From Actinidia chinensis (Eukaryota; Streptophyta; Magnoliopsida; Ericales; Actinidiaceae): a stretch of 20,000 nucleotides of DNA. Of this stretch, positions 9,124-19,370 are shown in pieces. Each line of letters begins with the position of its first letter. Position 1 is the first letter of the stretch. Both the position numbers and the translations under genes were made by a program. Where the stretch lies: the NCBI GenBank assembly GCA_009663005.1, contig VIGQ01002152.1, positions 65,001-85,000 on the forward strand, read 5' to 3'. The notes beneath the pieces were generated by a model that saw only the letters and a list, made by a program, of their open reading frames with translations, made no database searches and was not told the origin of the DNA.

Positions 9124-9640
9124 TTATGGTAGTGGTAATCATTGATTGAATCATTGATCTAACAGCAAGCAGGCCAAATATCTGTTTAGCGTATGTATAT
9201 GTACTAATTTCAATCATGCCCTAAGGAGTCACATCTAGTTGTCCTAAAACGAATATTAGATATCTAATAATATCATGATTTAGGATATTTTATTATAAGG
9301 GAATGCATTTGATTTAAATGGATTCTACAATGTCCATTAGTATAGGTGTAGGTTTATCAAAAGAGGCCAACGTGGAACATTGTCAATTTCTAAGACACTA
9401 TTAGTATGTTTTGGTTTTTTTAGCCAAGAAAAGCAAGAAATAGAACCAGTTGCTTTCAAATTGTTGAAGCAGGAATTGGCGTGGTTGTCAAAAATTGTTG
9501 TGCTCAAAAAATTCTGGATGAAATACAAATGAGGACTATAATTTATATTTTAATCATATTTCATCAAATGTGATTATAATAGTTGTATAAACGTGTCAAA
9601 AAATGCTGGACAATATCTCTAGAACAAAACTCATATATTG
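9124..9640 (+). pseudogene. Ty1/copia pol relic: end of RT and RNase H
   Basis: Resumes the copia polyprotein. LTASRPNI (9159-9182) is the conserved start of the connection region. It is followed in another frame by FQSCPKESHLVVLKRILD (9208-9261), a very well-preserved copia block. The RNase H part shows AEAGIGV-like residues (about 9465-9485), NCCAQKILDEIQ (9492-9527), and INVSKNAGQY (9587-9616) with SRTKLIY (9619-9639), the counterpart of the common NLSKNP..SRTKHI motif. The frame breaks repeatedly and the similarity stops at about 9640, before the expected end of the polyprotein. No copia LTR was identified in the window. Confidence 0.82.
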
Positions 9641-10958
9641 TGCCAACATCAAAGCGCATACCCCGACATTCATAAATGCAAAAAACTCTATGTCAACCGT
9701 GCCGGGTGCTTCTCGGATCCCTGGGGTGGATGTTGTAGTGCATGATACTTGTTCATATTTATATCCCGCTGCGAATTTTTTTGGAATTGACTCAAAATCA
9801 GTACAAACTATGTTGGCATTATTGATCAGGGGAAAGACGGGATAAGTAGGTTGAGGAATTGCACCTCCTATGTTAGGGCTGTGTATAGTCTAAGGTAGCT
9901 AGCCAGTGATCGCGCTGTATAATGAATACAAAATCTCTCGTTCACTCTCATTCCAACACACTACCACCTCCACAAATTTCTAAATTCTTATAGAATTCAA
10001 GAACGGAAATTTAAAATGTACCCATTTCACGGTTTTGGAGAATTGAAGAAGAAAAATTGAAGCCGCGTCCTTTAGAATCTTGGACAACTCACTTGGCCAT
10101 CGGCATCCGACACGTCCATGGTGCTACAACCATCCTTTTGCAATGACTTCCGACCCCACCCAATGAACTACTTCCATTTTGCACTTTCCCTCGTAGTCTA
10201 ATCTTAATTTTCTGTTCCTTACGGGCCCTAAGATTCGAACACCGATCCTTTCCCTTACTCTTATCGGCAGTTGTGAACCACCCTCAATCGACCATGCGAA
10301 GTACGTGGTTCTGGTACAAAACCATGGTGGCAATAGGCTACGGTTCAAAATTTAGGAGAAAGGGAGTGTTAGATTTGAAGGTTGGATTCGTTATGTTGGG
10401 ACGGCTAGGGTTCGGATTTGAAGCTTTGGTTTTGGATTTGGGGGCTAGGGTTTTGAGATTTGAGTTCTAAAAGAGAGAGACGGCTTGAAGGATTTGTTTT
10501 AGGGTTTTGAAAGAAGAAGGTTTTAACAAGCTATGGAGGATAAAATCTAATTTTTAGGCCCGATCTTATCGGTAGTGCTAAACCCAATATCGGTAGTGAA
10601 CCTTTCAATCCAAGGCTCTCTAGAGTTCTTACACTGGTAATGCTACCAACCAATATTCGGTAGTAAACACTATTTTGCCAGAGAACTTCCGCCACGTAAC
10701 ACCTCAATCATCACTTACTCCTCAATAATTTCTTTGCACACATTACCATTCTAGTTTTATTAATAAATACCTATTCTATTCGCCCACCCACTCAAAGATC
10801 TAGGTGGGGAAGAGGAAAACATAGGGACACATGTGTATAGGATTTTTAAAAAGGGAACCTAATCAAGAGGTTCTTCAACGAGGCTACCATTGATGAGAGC
10901 GTCATAAATGAGAGTGACCAATACTGAGAGAACAAACAGAGGGTCAGGAGAAAGTAGA
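9641..10958. other. Unassigned segment before the gypsy element
   Basis: After copia similarity ends, the composition becomes less AT-rich. Long open frames overlap on opposite strands: + 9603-9845 and a minus stop-to-stop frame of 97 codons (9596-9889). I recognise neither as a protein. From 10290 the + strand is G/T-rich with AGGGTTT motifs, then at 10565-10665 short palindromic motifs (ATCGGTAGTG, ACTGGTAATG, TTCGGTAGTA) appear. That is leader-then-palindromes, as in the minus-strand reading of the LTRs at 10959 and 18144. A broken LTR of another gypsy family read on + is plausible but unproven. Confidence 0.4.
10954..10958. repeat. Candidate target-site duplication GTAGA (left copy)
   Basis: The five bases directly outside the outer LTR edge at 10959. 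The partner copy would lie beyond the window, after the 5' LTR end. Confidence 0.45.
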
Positions 10959-11549
10959 TGCACGCCACCGGTAAATCAAGACCCAGCCAGTAAGACCAAA
11001 CACCACAATACGAAAAAGTCAAAACTAAAGAACATAATAATATTCAATCAATTACATCAGGGTAACGACAACTATCCCTCCCGTGGGACCATGCTCTCCA
11101 TGGATATACAAAATACAAGCAAGGATATCCCATGGACCACTGCCCATACGGGCCAAAGAATAATGACAATTCCCAAAAATATCCACTAACATGTTTATCA
11201 CATGAAAATAACGTTGTACAGAACACTCACGTGCCTCACGATTCAGGATAACTCGGTACTGAAATTCATTCATTTTATAGTAAAGGTGAGTTATCTTGGA
11301 AAAAATTTACAATGGGTTGAAGAATCAGCCAAAACATGATAATAAATATATGATGAAAAACATGTGTAAGTACATATACTTTAATTCACACCAAAATATC
11401 ATCTTCACTCCGTGATCTCACAAAATATCATGTTTTACCACAATCCTGCTTTCACAAAAAAGCAATAATCTTACTCTTTAAATGACACGTCATAGGTACA
11501 AGACCTAACTAATCTCATATTTGCACTAAGCACATGAGATAACACTCGT

Positions 11550-11685
11550 GTCAAACTTTCCCGGGCTTTCTGCGTGGGCTATGATATTCCCTCCAACATT
11601 GCCATCTAGGAAGTTATTGTCAACTTCTCGGACTTTCACCGTGGGCATAACATTCCCTCCGTACCATTTTCCAAATCTAGGACTT
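11550..11685. repeat. LTR tandem repeat, two units
   Basis: Units start with GTCAAACTTTC or GTCAACTTCTC and run about 69 bp through CTTTCACCGTGGGC, ACATTCCCTCC, ATTGCCA and CTAGGA-like motifs (11550-11618, 11619-11685). The other LTR has three units. The first unit here resembles the start of unit 1 and the end of unit 2 there, so one unit was probably lost or added by unequal exchange. Confidence 0.7.
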
Positions 11686-12156
11686 TAACTTCTGCTTAAT
11701 CCAAGTAATTATTATCCAGGTACACTAATGTACTAAATCGACATTCCTAACGAGTCATTCTCAATATTTCCTAACTCCCACGCAAGCACAAAAACTTTAT
11801 ATTTTTTCACAAGTTCAACCATACATCTATGTGCATTTGATCACAAATTTAATTGACAACTACAAACATCTATATTACATTTATCCGAATTAAATGCAAT
11901 ACATTGCAATATATGAATCCGATACATCAATAATATAAATATTATTGAACAATACTCATAACTATTACATCAAAGCTCCACTCACAATCCAAGCACACAA
12001 ACATACAAATTTACATTCTTTAATTTTCAAGTATATCAATTGTTACATTTATTAAAAAAATTAATGGTAACAATAAAAATATATAAAATATTCTCACTGC
12101 TAAAAGTAAAGCCATTATTTATTTTTTTTTTTTTTTTACTGTTCCAAATATTTTAG

Positions 12157-12409
12157 GTATCGATACCTGTGAAAATCTGAGTCGACACAAAGGTCAGTAG
12201 CGAAAAAAAACTTTCGAATTTCCTAACTCAAGGTGTCGACCACTAGTGTCGACACCAAATGTCAAAGCCAAAATACACAATTTCCACTAGTCACGGGGTC
12301 GACACTCGTGTTCGACACCAACCATCAGTGTCCAAATTTCTTAAATTCTCCTTTCAACGGTTGTCAACACCAATAACCTACAGGGTCGACGCCACAAACA
12401 CCGGCGTCC
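12157..12409. repeat. Paired-palindrome tandem array in the 3' LTR
   Basis: Palindromes of the GGTGTCGACACC type (first copy GGTATCGATACC) come in pairs with spacers of a few to about 14 bases. Each pair is followed by a shared tail with GTC(A)...GCCAAA or GTCCAAATTTC. About four pairs are visible with a period near 60 bp. Several copies here have lost or gained single bases compared with the other LTR. Confidence 0.75.
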
Positions 12410-12750
12410 AAATTCACACCTTCCATTTTTAATCTAAACCAAATTTTTCATTTAGGGTTCTATACCCAAAATACTATCTCACAGATTTATTATAGCTATT
12501 AACAACAAATTCCAAAGTAAAACCCCACAAGAAAAAACCCCATTTATCTCAAATCCAAGAAATGCAAAGCTCCAACAATAATGGTGAGTCTCGAAATCCG
12601 ATTGCTCGATTCTAAATGTTTTGGCTCAAAAGCGTAGCCCTCGTTAGAAGTAGATGATACTCCCAAAGAACAAGACCACTATCAAAAACTCACTCGACCC
12701 AAACTAGATCTAAGCTCACAATCAACAAAACCCTTCTTGGCTCAACACTT

Positions 12751-12765
12751 AGAGAGAGAGAGAGA
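12751..12765. repeat. (AG)n microsatellite
   Basis: AG dinucleotide run inside the LTR; the corresponding site in the other LTR (about 19940) is interrupted (AGAGATGGGAGAG). Confidence 0.85.
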
Positions 12766-12976
12766 AAAGGAAGAAGATGACACTTAAATGCCAAAAATAA
12801 ATTGCATAATGTGTTAGTCAAAAATAGAGAATGACCCCTAAAATGCCCTGTCTTGGGCCTTGGGCCTTGTTTGGCCCAAGCAACAAACCCAAAATAAACA
12901 ACATTGGGTTCCAATTAATTGGCCCACTTCTCTCACACACCAACTTCAACCCAAAATATTTTTAACATGGTTAACT

Positions 12977-12992
12977 TATATATATATATATA
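12977..12992. repeat. (TA)n run near the inner LTR edge
   Basis: A perfect TA run about 80-95 bp inside the LTR as read on the minus strand. It could serve as a TATA-like element but lies very near the LTR start, so a plain microsatellite is the safer reading. Confidence 0.75.
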
Positions 12993-13070
12993 CACACAAT
13001 ATATAATACATGACATCACACTGCATCCTAATTACGTCATAAAAAGAAAGAAAAATTTTAAAACCTTACA

Positions 13071-13083
13071 TCTCACACCGCTT
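13071..13083 (-). other. Polypurine tract (second-strand primer site)
   Basis: On the minus strand AAGCGGTGTGAGA precedes the TGTAAGG start of the 3' LTR. It matches in place the purine tract of related elements, although interrupted by C and T. It fixes the element orientation. Confidence 0.6.
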
Positions 13084-14470
13084 AAGGAAATTTATCCTCG
13101 AAATTAAACAAACGTACCCGATATCTGCAAAAAGATCCGGATTTTTGCGTGAAAGCTCTGACTCGCGCTCCCACGTAGCTTCCTCTATGCCATAATTGAA
13201 GCCAAGAACCTGCACCAATTGGGATAGTCTTCTCTCTTAAAAAACTTGATCCCTCTGTCCAACACACGAATCAGTTCGCTCGTCATACGTGACATCTTCG
13301 TGACGTCAAAGATCTTCCCAATCCCAAAAATGTGTGAAAGGATAAGGCTCTAATTCCGCAAACATGGAAACATGAAACACATGTGCACATTGGCCACCCG
13401 GTGGCAAGGAAGACGGTTATGCCACAGCCCCAACACGATCAGAATCTCCAAAATGGTCCAATGAATCTTAGTGATAGCTTTGCCATGCAAAGAATCAAAA
13501 CCCCTATTAGGTGGAAACCCTTAAGAAACACGTGATCCCCAAGGGCAAATTCCAAATGAGTTTCCTCCGATGGCGAATCTTTCTGACGACTAGGCCAGTG
13601 AGTAAACGCTTTTGCCTAATCAAACTCTTCTTCTCGGTCGTATCACGGAACTCATTCTAACTTTGCAAGTATGCCTCTCCACGTCGGTCCAACACACGGG
13701 GACCTACATGGTCTCCGTACATGCCTCAAAACTGTTGTCATACCACGCCGCTTGATAAACTATATTATACGCAAAATTCTCCCAAATGTATCTCCTCCCA
13801 TTGTCCGCCAAAATCAAGCACGCAGTCTCGAAGCATATGCCCCAAAAATCTAAATTGTATTGCCAGACTGGCCGGGGTTTTTTTTTTCAAATGTTTCTTG
13901 GGAGGGGGGGGTATGAAATTGCCTGCTAATCCTTCAAATTCAATCATTCGGATTTACATTTCCCCTTTCCAAAAGACTATTGTTTGGTAATTGTTTAAAT
14001 GATTGGGTCTGCTAATGATAGATACTGGAACCCCATGAAGTCTAAAACGGGATCTCCGAATAGAAAGAATTACCAAGATCCTCTGCCAAAAATCTGACAG
14101 ATGGAAGGAAAAAATGTGCGGATTTTGTCAAACGATCCACATGACCCAAACGACTCATGCCCTCTCAATGAATCTAGGAAAACCTTTGTAACAAAGTCCA
14201 TAGTGATTTTGCTCCCATTTTTAACTCTGAACTGGTAATGTTGTAGCAAACCTGCGAGTTTCTGGTGTCGGTTTTCACCTTGCTGACAGTCAAAACACTC
14301 GTAAACGAATAAAAGCAAGTCTTCTTCATTGTATCCACCAAAATTGAGTGACACAATCATGATACATCTTCGTCCCTCAGATGAACTGCAAGTAGGGAAT
14401 TGATGAAAACTCCGAAGACGTCGTCTCTACAAGCATTGAGGCACAAATATCTTAGACTATCCTTTAACCC
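13082..14470 (-). pseudogene. Gypsy pol: integrase with C-terminal domain
   Basis: Integrase inserts the DNA copy into the genome. Read right to left, it shows part of a zinc-binding head (CFDCQQGENRHQ, about 14265-14300), the start of the catalytic core (ITMDFVT, 14188-14210, supplying the first Asp), HGVPVSII-like residues (about 14010-14040), GHMLRDCVLDFGGQWEE (about 13770-13830), THLEFALGDHVFLK (about 13520-13565), ANVHMCFM (13375-13400) and finally GIEEATWERESELSRKNP (about 13125-13190). The C-terminal block is chromodomain-adjacent in plant chromoviruses. The stretch that should carry the catalytic Glu is disrupted near 13865-13915 by A- and C-runs. The frame changes many times; it cannot produce an enzyme as written. 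Confidence 0.88.
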
Positions 14471-14689
14471 CCTGTACGAATGCAAAACTAAAACATGTGG
14501 TCCTACACTCTAGCAATACGATCGCAAATCGTTTTGGCCTCCACATCTTGCTATTGTGCCTCAATGACATATTGATGATAGATGGTTCTGCAGACAACGT
14601 GAACAACGTAGCAAACTCGTTAGTATCGCCGAGAAGTAAAATCATATTCACCGATATCTAAAGCATCTTCCACTCATGGATGGAAAGGC

Positions 14690-15130
14690 TCGCCAAAAAC
14701 TAAGCAATTTCTACTAAGTGCATCGGCCAACAACGTTAGTCTTTTGCGGATGATATTGTAAGGGCGAAGTCATAGTATCCATGTACTCCATCCAACACCG
14801 CTGCCTCAATTCAAGTCTTTCTGCAGGCGTGGAACAAGTACTTCAAGGTCTTGTGGTCTGAAAACACTTCAAACCCGCTATCCGTACAAGAATTGCCTCC
14901 AACTTTTAAAGCAAAAATAGACGGCCGCAAGTTCCAGTCATGTGTGGGTAATTTTGTCTGTGAGTCTTTAACTGACGAGACCCATACGCTATCAACTTTA
15001 TCAAACTGCATCAACACGCTACCCAAGCCATCAGGTGAAAGTATCGCAGTACACGGTATACCCCAACCTCGCTCGGTAGAAACAAGAATTGGTGAAGAAG
15101 TCATCTCTTCTTAAGCTCTTGCAAAAAGAA
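14690..15130 (-). pseudogene. Gypsy pol: RNase H domain
   Basis: Degrades the RNA strand of the RNA/DNA hybrid during reverse transcription. The minus frame 14811-15104 is largely open and reads GLGSVLMQFDKV, then NYPTHDW-like residues, SIFALKVGG, FEVFSDHKTLKYLF. These are in the order known from gypsy RNase H (GLG.VLMQ, PTHD.EL, VFALK.WRHYL, SDHKSLKYIF). In the next frame follow ELRQRCWMEYMD (about 14785-14820) and LQYHPQKTNVVADALSR (14713-14760), the normal end of the domain. The catalytic Asp of SDHK is present. The frame breaks and the missing YCD-type first acidic site suggest it is inactive or poorly sequenced. Confidence 0.88.
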
Positions 15131-15289
15131 TGCTCGGCAGCGTCCATTCTAAACACAACGAATCCCCTTCCTCGTGAGAGTGAGTCATGTTGCCGCTAAT
15201 TGAAAAGTCCTCTAACAAATCACCGGTAGTAACCAGCTTAAAACCCAGAAATACGAATTTCAAAACGGTCTTCGGTCATCCCTTATCAT

Positions 15290-16050
15290 CAGTGACTCAA
15301 TTGATGAATCTATAGCTAGCCACTCCCCTCCCCTTGACACAACGTAAGTGACTAAGAAGTCACCTCAGGTAATCAAAATTCGCACTTGCTAACTTAGCAT
15401 ACCAAACGGTTTGCTCTCGCAGAGTTGTAAAACTATATCAAATGCCTCCCCATGTGACTCAAACCGATGGCAGTAGACAAGATGTCGTCCATGAACACGA
15501 CCACCAAAATGGTTCAAGATATGGATGAAGATTACGATCATCAAAAATGAAGTTTTGGTGCGTTCGTACAATCAGACCCAAATGGCATCACAGAAACTCA
15601 TAAGACCGTAGCGTGGAGCGAAAGGGCCGTCTTCGCAATATCTATCTCTTGATCCGGCAATTGATGATAACCCGATCTCAAGTCGATTTTCGAGGAAACA
15701 ACTTGAACCTTTAATTGGTCAAAATACGGTCGATCCTCGAAGGGATTACTGGTTATTGATGGTCAACGATTCAATCGTCGATAATCTACACACATTCTAA
15801 GCAATCATCCTTCTCTTAGCAAAATAAAAGCCGAAGCTCCCCATGGTGAATGTGCATGGTGGATAACGCCTTTATCCATAAATCTGAATCTGAAACCTTC
15901 AGTTCTTGCAGCTTTGTCGTGTAAAACGATACGGTCCGGTACCGATAGGGCGTAGTGCCCGGTTATAAGATCAATGGAGAATTCAATCTCTGTGTGGGTG
16001 GTAACTCTAGCAAATCCTCTGGAAAGACATCCAAAAATTACAAAATAACT
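15290..16050 (-). pseudogene. Gypsy pol: reverse transcriptase
   Basis: Right to left the frames give LDVFPEDLLELPP (about 16000-16040), TTPYR, KLQELK, then LRMCVDYRRLN (about 15765-15800). SSKIDLRSGYHQL follows at about 15650-15695, with DIAKTA after it. The polymerase active site is VVVFMDD with the two aspartates at 15484-15489. This is the full signature order of a Ty3/gypsy RT; FMDD instead of the commoner FIDD is a mild variant. At least several frameshifts interrupt it (VDYRRLN, KIDLRSGYHQL and VVVFMDD lie in different frames). It sits between protease and RNase H as expected. Confidence 0.9.
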
Positions 16051-16209
16051 GGTGGAAGGACCACACTAACTACGCTCCCCTCATGGGGACCAAGACGCCG
16101 AGAAAAGAAAATAACTCCCCTTGCCTACGCTCATCCGTAGACGGAAAAAGGGATAAAACCACGATCGCGATTCTTCCCATGAATGAAAATGATTCCCTCG
16201 GTTGTTACA

Positions 16210-16530
16210 AAAAGTAACTCGATGTCGGACACAGTCTATCATGGCCCGATAGCCGGTCAACCAATCCATACCAAGAATTACGTTTCAAACGAAGTCATGT
16301 CTAATACAATAAAATCGAACACGAAAAGCCGATCAGCGATCTAACATCCCAAGATTCTCACAAACTCTCTTCAAAGACATCTACCCCAAGTGGAGTATCT
16401 AACATAAGCACTGAATCTAATACCTCAATCTTAATCCCAATGCCAAAGCAAAGATTGAGCTATGAATGAATGTGATGCTCCCGTGTCGATGAAGAACACG
16501 AGCCCACGAAGTAACATAAGTAAAGTACCG
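16210..16530 (-). pseudogene. Gypsy pol: aspartic protease
   Basis: This retropepsin-type enzyme cleaves the element's polyprotein. VFFIDTGASHSFIAQSLLW is directly readable at about 16443-16499, with the catalytic Asp in DTGAS (16473-16487). Downstream on the minus strand, DFIVLDM is followed after a frame change by LGMDWLTGYRAMIDC and RVTF (about 16195-16280), the conserved end of the domain in plant gypsy elements. The catalytic triad is intact but the reading frame between the two halves is broken. It follows gag directly. Confidence 0.88.
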
Positions 16531-16639
16531 GCACAACAGAGGTATCCAAATTTGCTGCTCTGATGTCAAGCTATCCCCGGGTCCCGCTGCTGATGTCTAT
16601 AGCGTAAACTTATCGCGTCCTCTAACCTGCTGAGTTCCA

Positions 16640-17880
16640 GCCTATGGTCTGGACTGATATGAAGTCTGTGCTGATGAACTGCTGGAGTGACCCTCGAGGC
16701 CACTCTGAACTGAAATAGTGGGTTGTGCGATTCCGGTAGCTACCTGACTGTTTCTCCCTCTGCGTGAGTTGTGCTGATGACCAACCTGACCACACTGAAA
16801 TAGGTAGGTGACCCCTTGATAGTGATTGATCCGGGGTTGGATTTGAGATTGTCCCCCTCGCTGCGACGCTGCTGCTGTGGACATTTAGTGGGCCAGTCCA
16901 CTATTACCGATGACCCGATTGATGACAAACCAAAAACAAATTGGCCATCCTCGAGAGTTGGCCGGATGATACACCAGATGTGGCGGGTAAAGACCTCGTA
17001 GGATACTGCTATGTACAGAGAATTCCTTGGTTCTTAAAAGAATGCCCGTCAGACTGATACAGTTCCCTAACGCTGTGATTTAGGGAATTTTGGATCTTCC
17101 TAGTCTCATTCAGAAGTCTCCTCGGATGGCATCGCGCCGCGCTAACCATAGCGAGTAAATTTGATTAAGAGTTTCCGCAATCTATTCATTATGGACGCGG
17201 TTCTAGCCTCGCCATAAACTGTTTCGCTTTATCCTATTCTGTCCGATACAAAATGCTTGGCAAACCTTGACAAGCTAGTAAATCTTGCCTCATATTGAGC
17301 CACCGTCATTGCCCCTGAAACCCAAATTAATAAATTCCCATCTTTAACGCCTCATAGCCGTATCCGTTAAAATATGATCTAGGAAAGCTTTCTTGAAGGT
17401 TCCCACTTCTTTGCTACCACTTCCTCCATGGTCTTCACCATGGAGGGCATCCCCCTTTGGCCAATGATTAGGATTGCAAACAACACCCTCAGTCTTCCTC
17501 AGTCACTAAGATTGTATCCATCTCTTGCTGGACTTGTTCAAGCCCTAACTTCCGCAACCAATGGTCCGGTTTTCTCCCTTGAACGTGGTGGACGTAGTTG
17601 AAGAAAGGCCTTCATGCTGTGTGGTAGCCCTACTCGCTTCCGTTCTAACTGGCACTGGCATAGTTTGCATAGTGTTTCTCACCACTTGCTCAATGGCGGT
17701 GAACACTTCCTTGCATAAATTTGGCGCCAACCAAAATCGTTAGGTGGAGCACCCTCCCACATTACTCCAAAAGAGAATTTGCCCTACCTCCATCACCGAC
17801 TAGGTGATTACCATCGTCTTCCTCGTCATGATTCCTACGAGCCCAGCTGGCTTCACGAGCCCACGAGCTCCGTAAGTAGA
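16640..17880 (-). pseudogene. Gypsy gag (capsid and nucleocapsid)
   Basis: Gag forms the particle that packages element RNA. The N-terminal part has an acidic ARRNHDEEDDGN stretch (about 17800-17850) and CKEVFTAIEQVVRNTMQTMP (about 17665-17725). The capsid region shows WLRKLGLEQVQQEMD (about 17515-17565), then a FKKAFLDHYF-like block (about 17375-17410) and MTVAQYEARFTSLSRFAKHF (about 17250-17310), the Retrotrans_gag signature. The nucleocapsid at about 16750-16810 reads QCGQVGHQHNS. Of the expected CCHC knuckle only the second Cys and the His remain; the first Cys is Leu and the last is Arg. A Ser/Gln-rich tail (16642-16740) precedes the protease. Frameshifts make it a pseudogene as written. 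Confidence 0.85.
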
Positions 17881-18113
17881 CTTCGTGCGACCTCTCGCGT
17901 TGCGATCGGTGGCATGTTATACACAATGCCAAAGAAAGCAATAAGATAAATTCATACTCATTGATGAGTAAGTATAACATTGCTATGCCATAAAGAAATT
18001 TAATAACAGTAGCACATACATTCATGTATCCCATCACATAATGCACACTACGATTCTCCCTCAAATACTTAGACCATTTAAACCAAAGTGGTCTAACCAT
18101 CCCCCGGCTCATA
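17881..18113 (-). other. Gypsy untranslated leader between primer site and gag
   Basis: Noncoding in related elements. A 116-codon minus frame (17762-18112) spans it and runs into the true gag N-terminal region. Its first two thirds are hydrophobic low-information residues and match no gag; I treat it as leader read-through. Confidence 0.6.
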
Positions 18114-18143
18114 GGTATCGAACCTAGAGCTCTGATATAATGT
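18114..18143 (-). other. Primer binding site, initiator tRNA-Met type
   Basis: On the minus strand, three bases inside the LTR edge, the sequence is TTATATCAGAGC, against TGGTATCAGAGC complementary to the 3' end of plant initiator tRNA-Met: two changes at the outermost bases. It continues TCTAGGTTCGATACC, which resembles the complement of the tRNA T-arm (AGGTTTCGAT), so complementarity may extend past the usual 12-18 bases. Confidence 0.72.
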
Positions 18144-18704
18144 TGTCACGCCCCGCGGTCAAACTAAGAACCGGGCCACCATAAGCAACAACCCACTTCG
18201 GAAACAGTCAAACAAATAACATAATAATATTCAATCATTAACATCGAGAGTACGACAACTAATCCCTCCATGGACATGTTTGGGGGGGGCTCTCATGAGC
18301 TATCAAATCAAGCAAGTGATATCCATGGAACAATGCCACACCGACCAAAAGAATAATTACAATTCCAAAAAATTCACTAACAGGTGTTCAAAATAACAAA
18401 TAGACTACAGACCACCCGTGCCTCACGATCAGGATAACCATCGGTACTAAAATTTATTTTATAGTCAAGGTGAGTTATCTTGAAAAATTAATAATGGGTT
18501 TTTGAAGCATCAAGCCAAACCATGATTAAAAATATTGATGAAACATGATGTAAAGTACTATACTGTCATTCACACCAAATAGACATCTCAACTCCGTGAT
18601 CTCACAATATGCCATGTTACCCACAATCCTGCTTTTTAAAATGACCGCTAGGTCAATACCGAACCAATCTCATATTGCACTTAAAGCACGTGAGACAAAC
18701 ACTC

Positions 18705-18910
18705 GTCAACTTCCCGGGCTTTCACCGTGTGGCGGCTATGACATTCGCTCCGTATTCATTGCCATCGTAGGACTTTATTTTGTCAATTTCCGGACTTTCA
18801 CCAGGGCTATGATATTCCCTCCATACATTGCCAGCTAGGAATTAGTGTCAACTTCCGGACTTTCATCATGGGATATGGACATTCATCCGTACCATTGCTA
18901 TAGGATTTAA
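18705..18910. repeat. LTR tandem repeat, three units
   Basis: Units at about 18705-18781, 18782-18846 and 18847-18910. Each begins GTCAA(C/T)TTCC and contains GGACTTTCA or GGGCTTTCACC, a GCTATGA-type motif, ATTC(C/G)(C/A)TCC, CATTGC and TAGGA. The 3' LTR has two units. Confidence 0.75.
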
Positions 18911-19370
18911 CTTGCGGCTTATCCAAGTTATCTTATCCGGTACACTAATGTACTCAACTCGACATATCTAAGAGTTATTCTAAATTATTTCCTCACCGCA
19001 CGCAAGCACAAAACTTTATATTTTCACAAGTTAACCATACATCCATGTTGCAGTTATGGACAATTATTTCATTGTAACTACACTACTATCCATATTGACA
19101 TTATCACGAATTAATGCAACTACATGCAATATATGCATCCAAAAACCATCAATAATAATAAGTATTATTGAACACTACTCATAACATTTACAATAAAAAC
19201 TCCACTCACAATTACAAGAAACACAACATAAATTACATTCTTTAATGTTCACATATGCAATTGTTACATGTATTAAAAATAATGTAATAATAAAAGATAC
19301 AAAATATTCTCAGGCTAAAAAGTAAAGCATCATTTATTATTTATTTATTTTTTACTGTTTCAAAAATTTA

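Larger units (their letters stand above)
10959..13070 (-). repeat. 3' LTR of the gypsy element
   Basis: Begins TGCACGCC and ends CCTTACA on +; on the minus strand it runs TGTAAGG...GGCGTGCA. The outer edge is set by alignment with TGTCACGCC at 18144, the inner edge by the purine tract just past the end of integrase. Length 2,112 bp. It carries a two-copy tandem repeat (11550-11685), T-rich DNA (12119-12138), the paired-palindrome array (12157-12409), a GA run (12751-12765) and a TA run (12977-12992). No gene; the 74-codon minus frame at 12690-12914 is incidental. Confidence 0.88.

Noticed and set aside
10124..10470. Opposed frames (10124-10348 minus, 10273-10470 plus) as genes
   Set aside because: No recognisable protein; the + frame covers G/T-rich AGGGTTT-type leader DNA that resembles LTR-type sequence.
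10908..11273. Frames across the left LTR edge as a host gene
   Set aside because: They cross the LTR boundary at 10959 and have no counterpart in the other LTR reading frame.
12157..12409. Regularly spaced short repeats as a CRISPR array
   Set aside because: Repeats are palindrome pairs with related, non-unique spacers inside an LTR; repeated in the other LTR; plant context; no cas genes.
12977..12992. TA run as the LTR TATA box
   Set aside because: Only about 80 bp from the LTR start on the coding strand and a perfect dinucleotide run; no transcript data to place the start site.
14851..15114. 87-codon + frame as a gene
   Set aside because: It is the antisense shadow of the RNase H domain, which is clearly recognisable on the minus strand.
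17762..18112. The 116-codon minus frame as a membrane protein gene
   Set aside because: It overlaps the leader and the start of gag, has no family resemblance, and its hydrophobic part comes from T-rich noncoding sequence.
18114..18140. tRNA-like GGTTCGATACC as a tRNA gene
   Set aside because: No acceptor, D or anticodon arm around it; position next to the LTR makes it the primer binding site.
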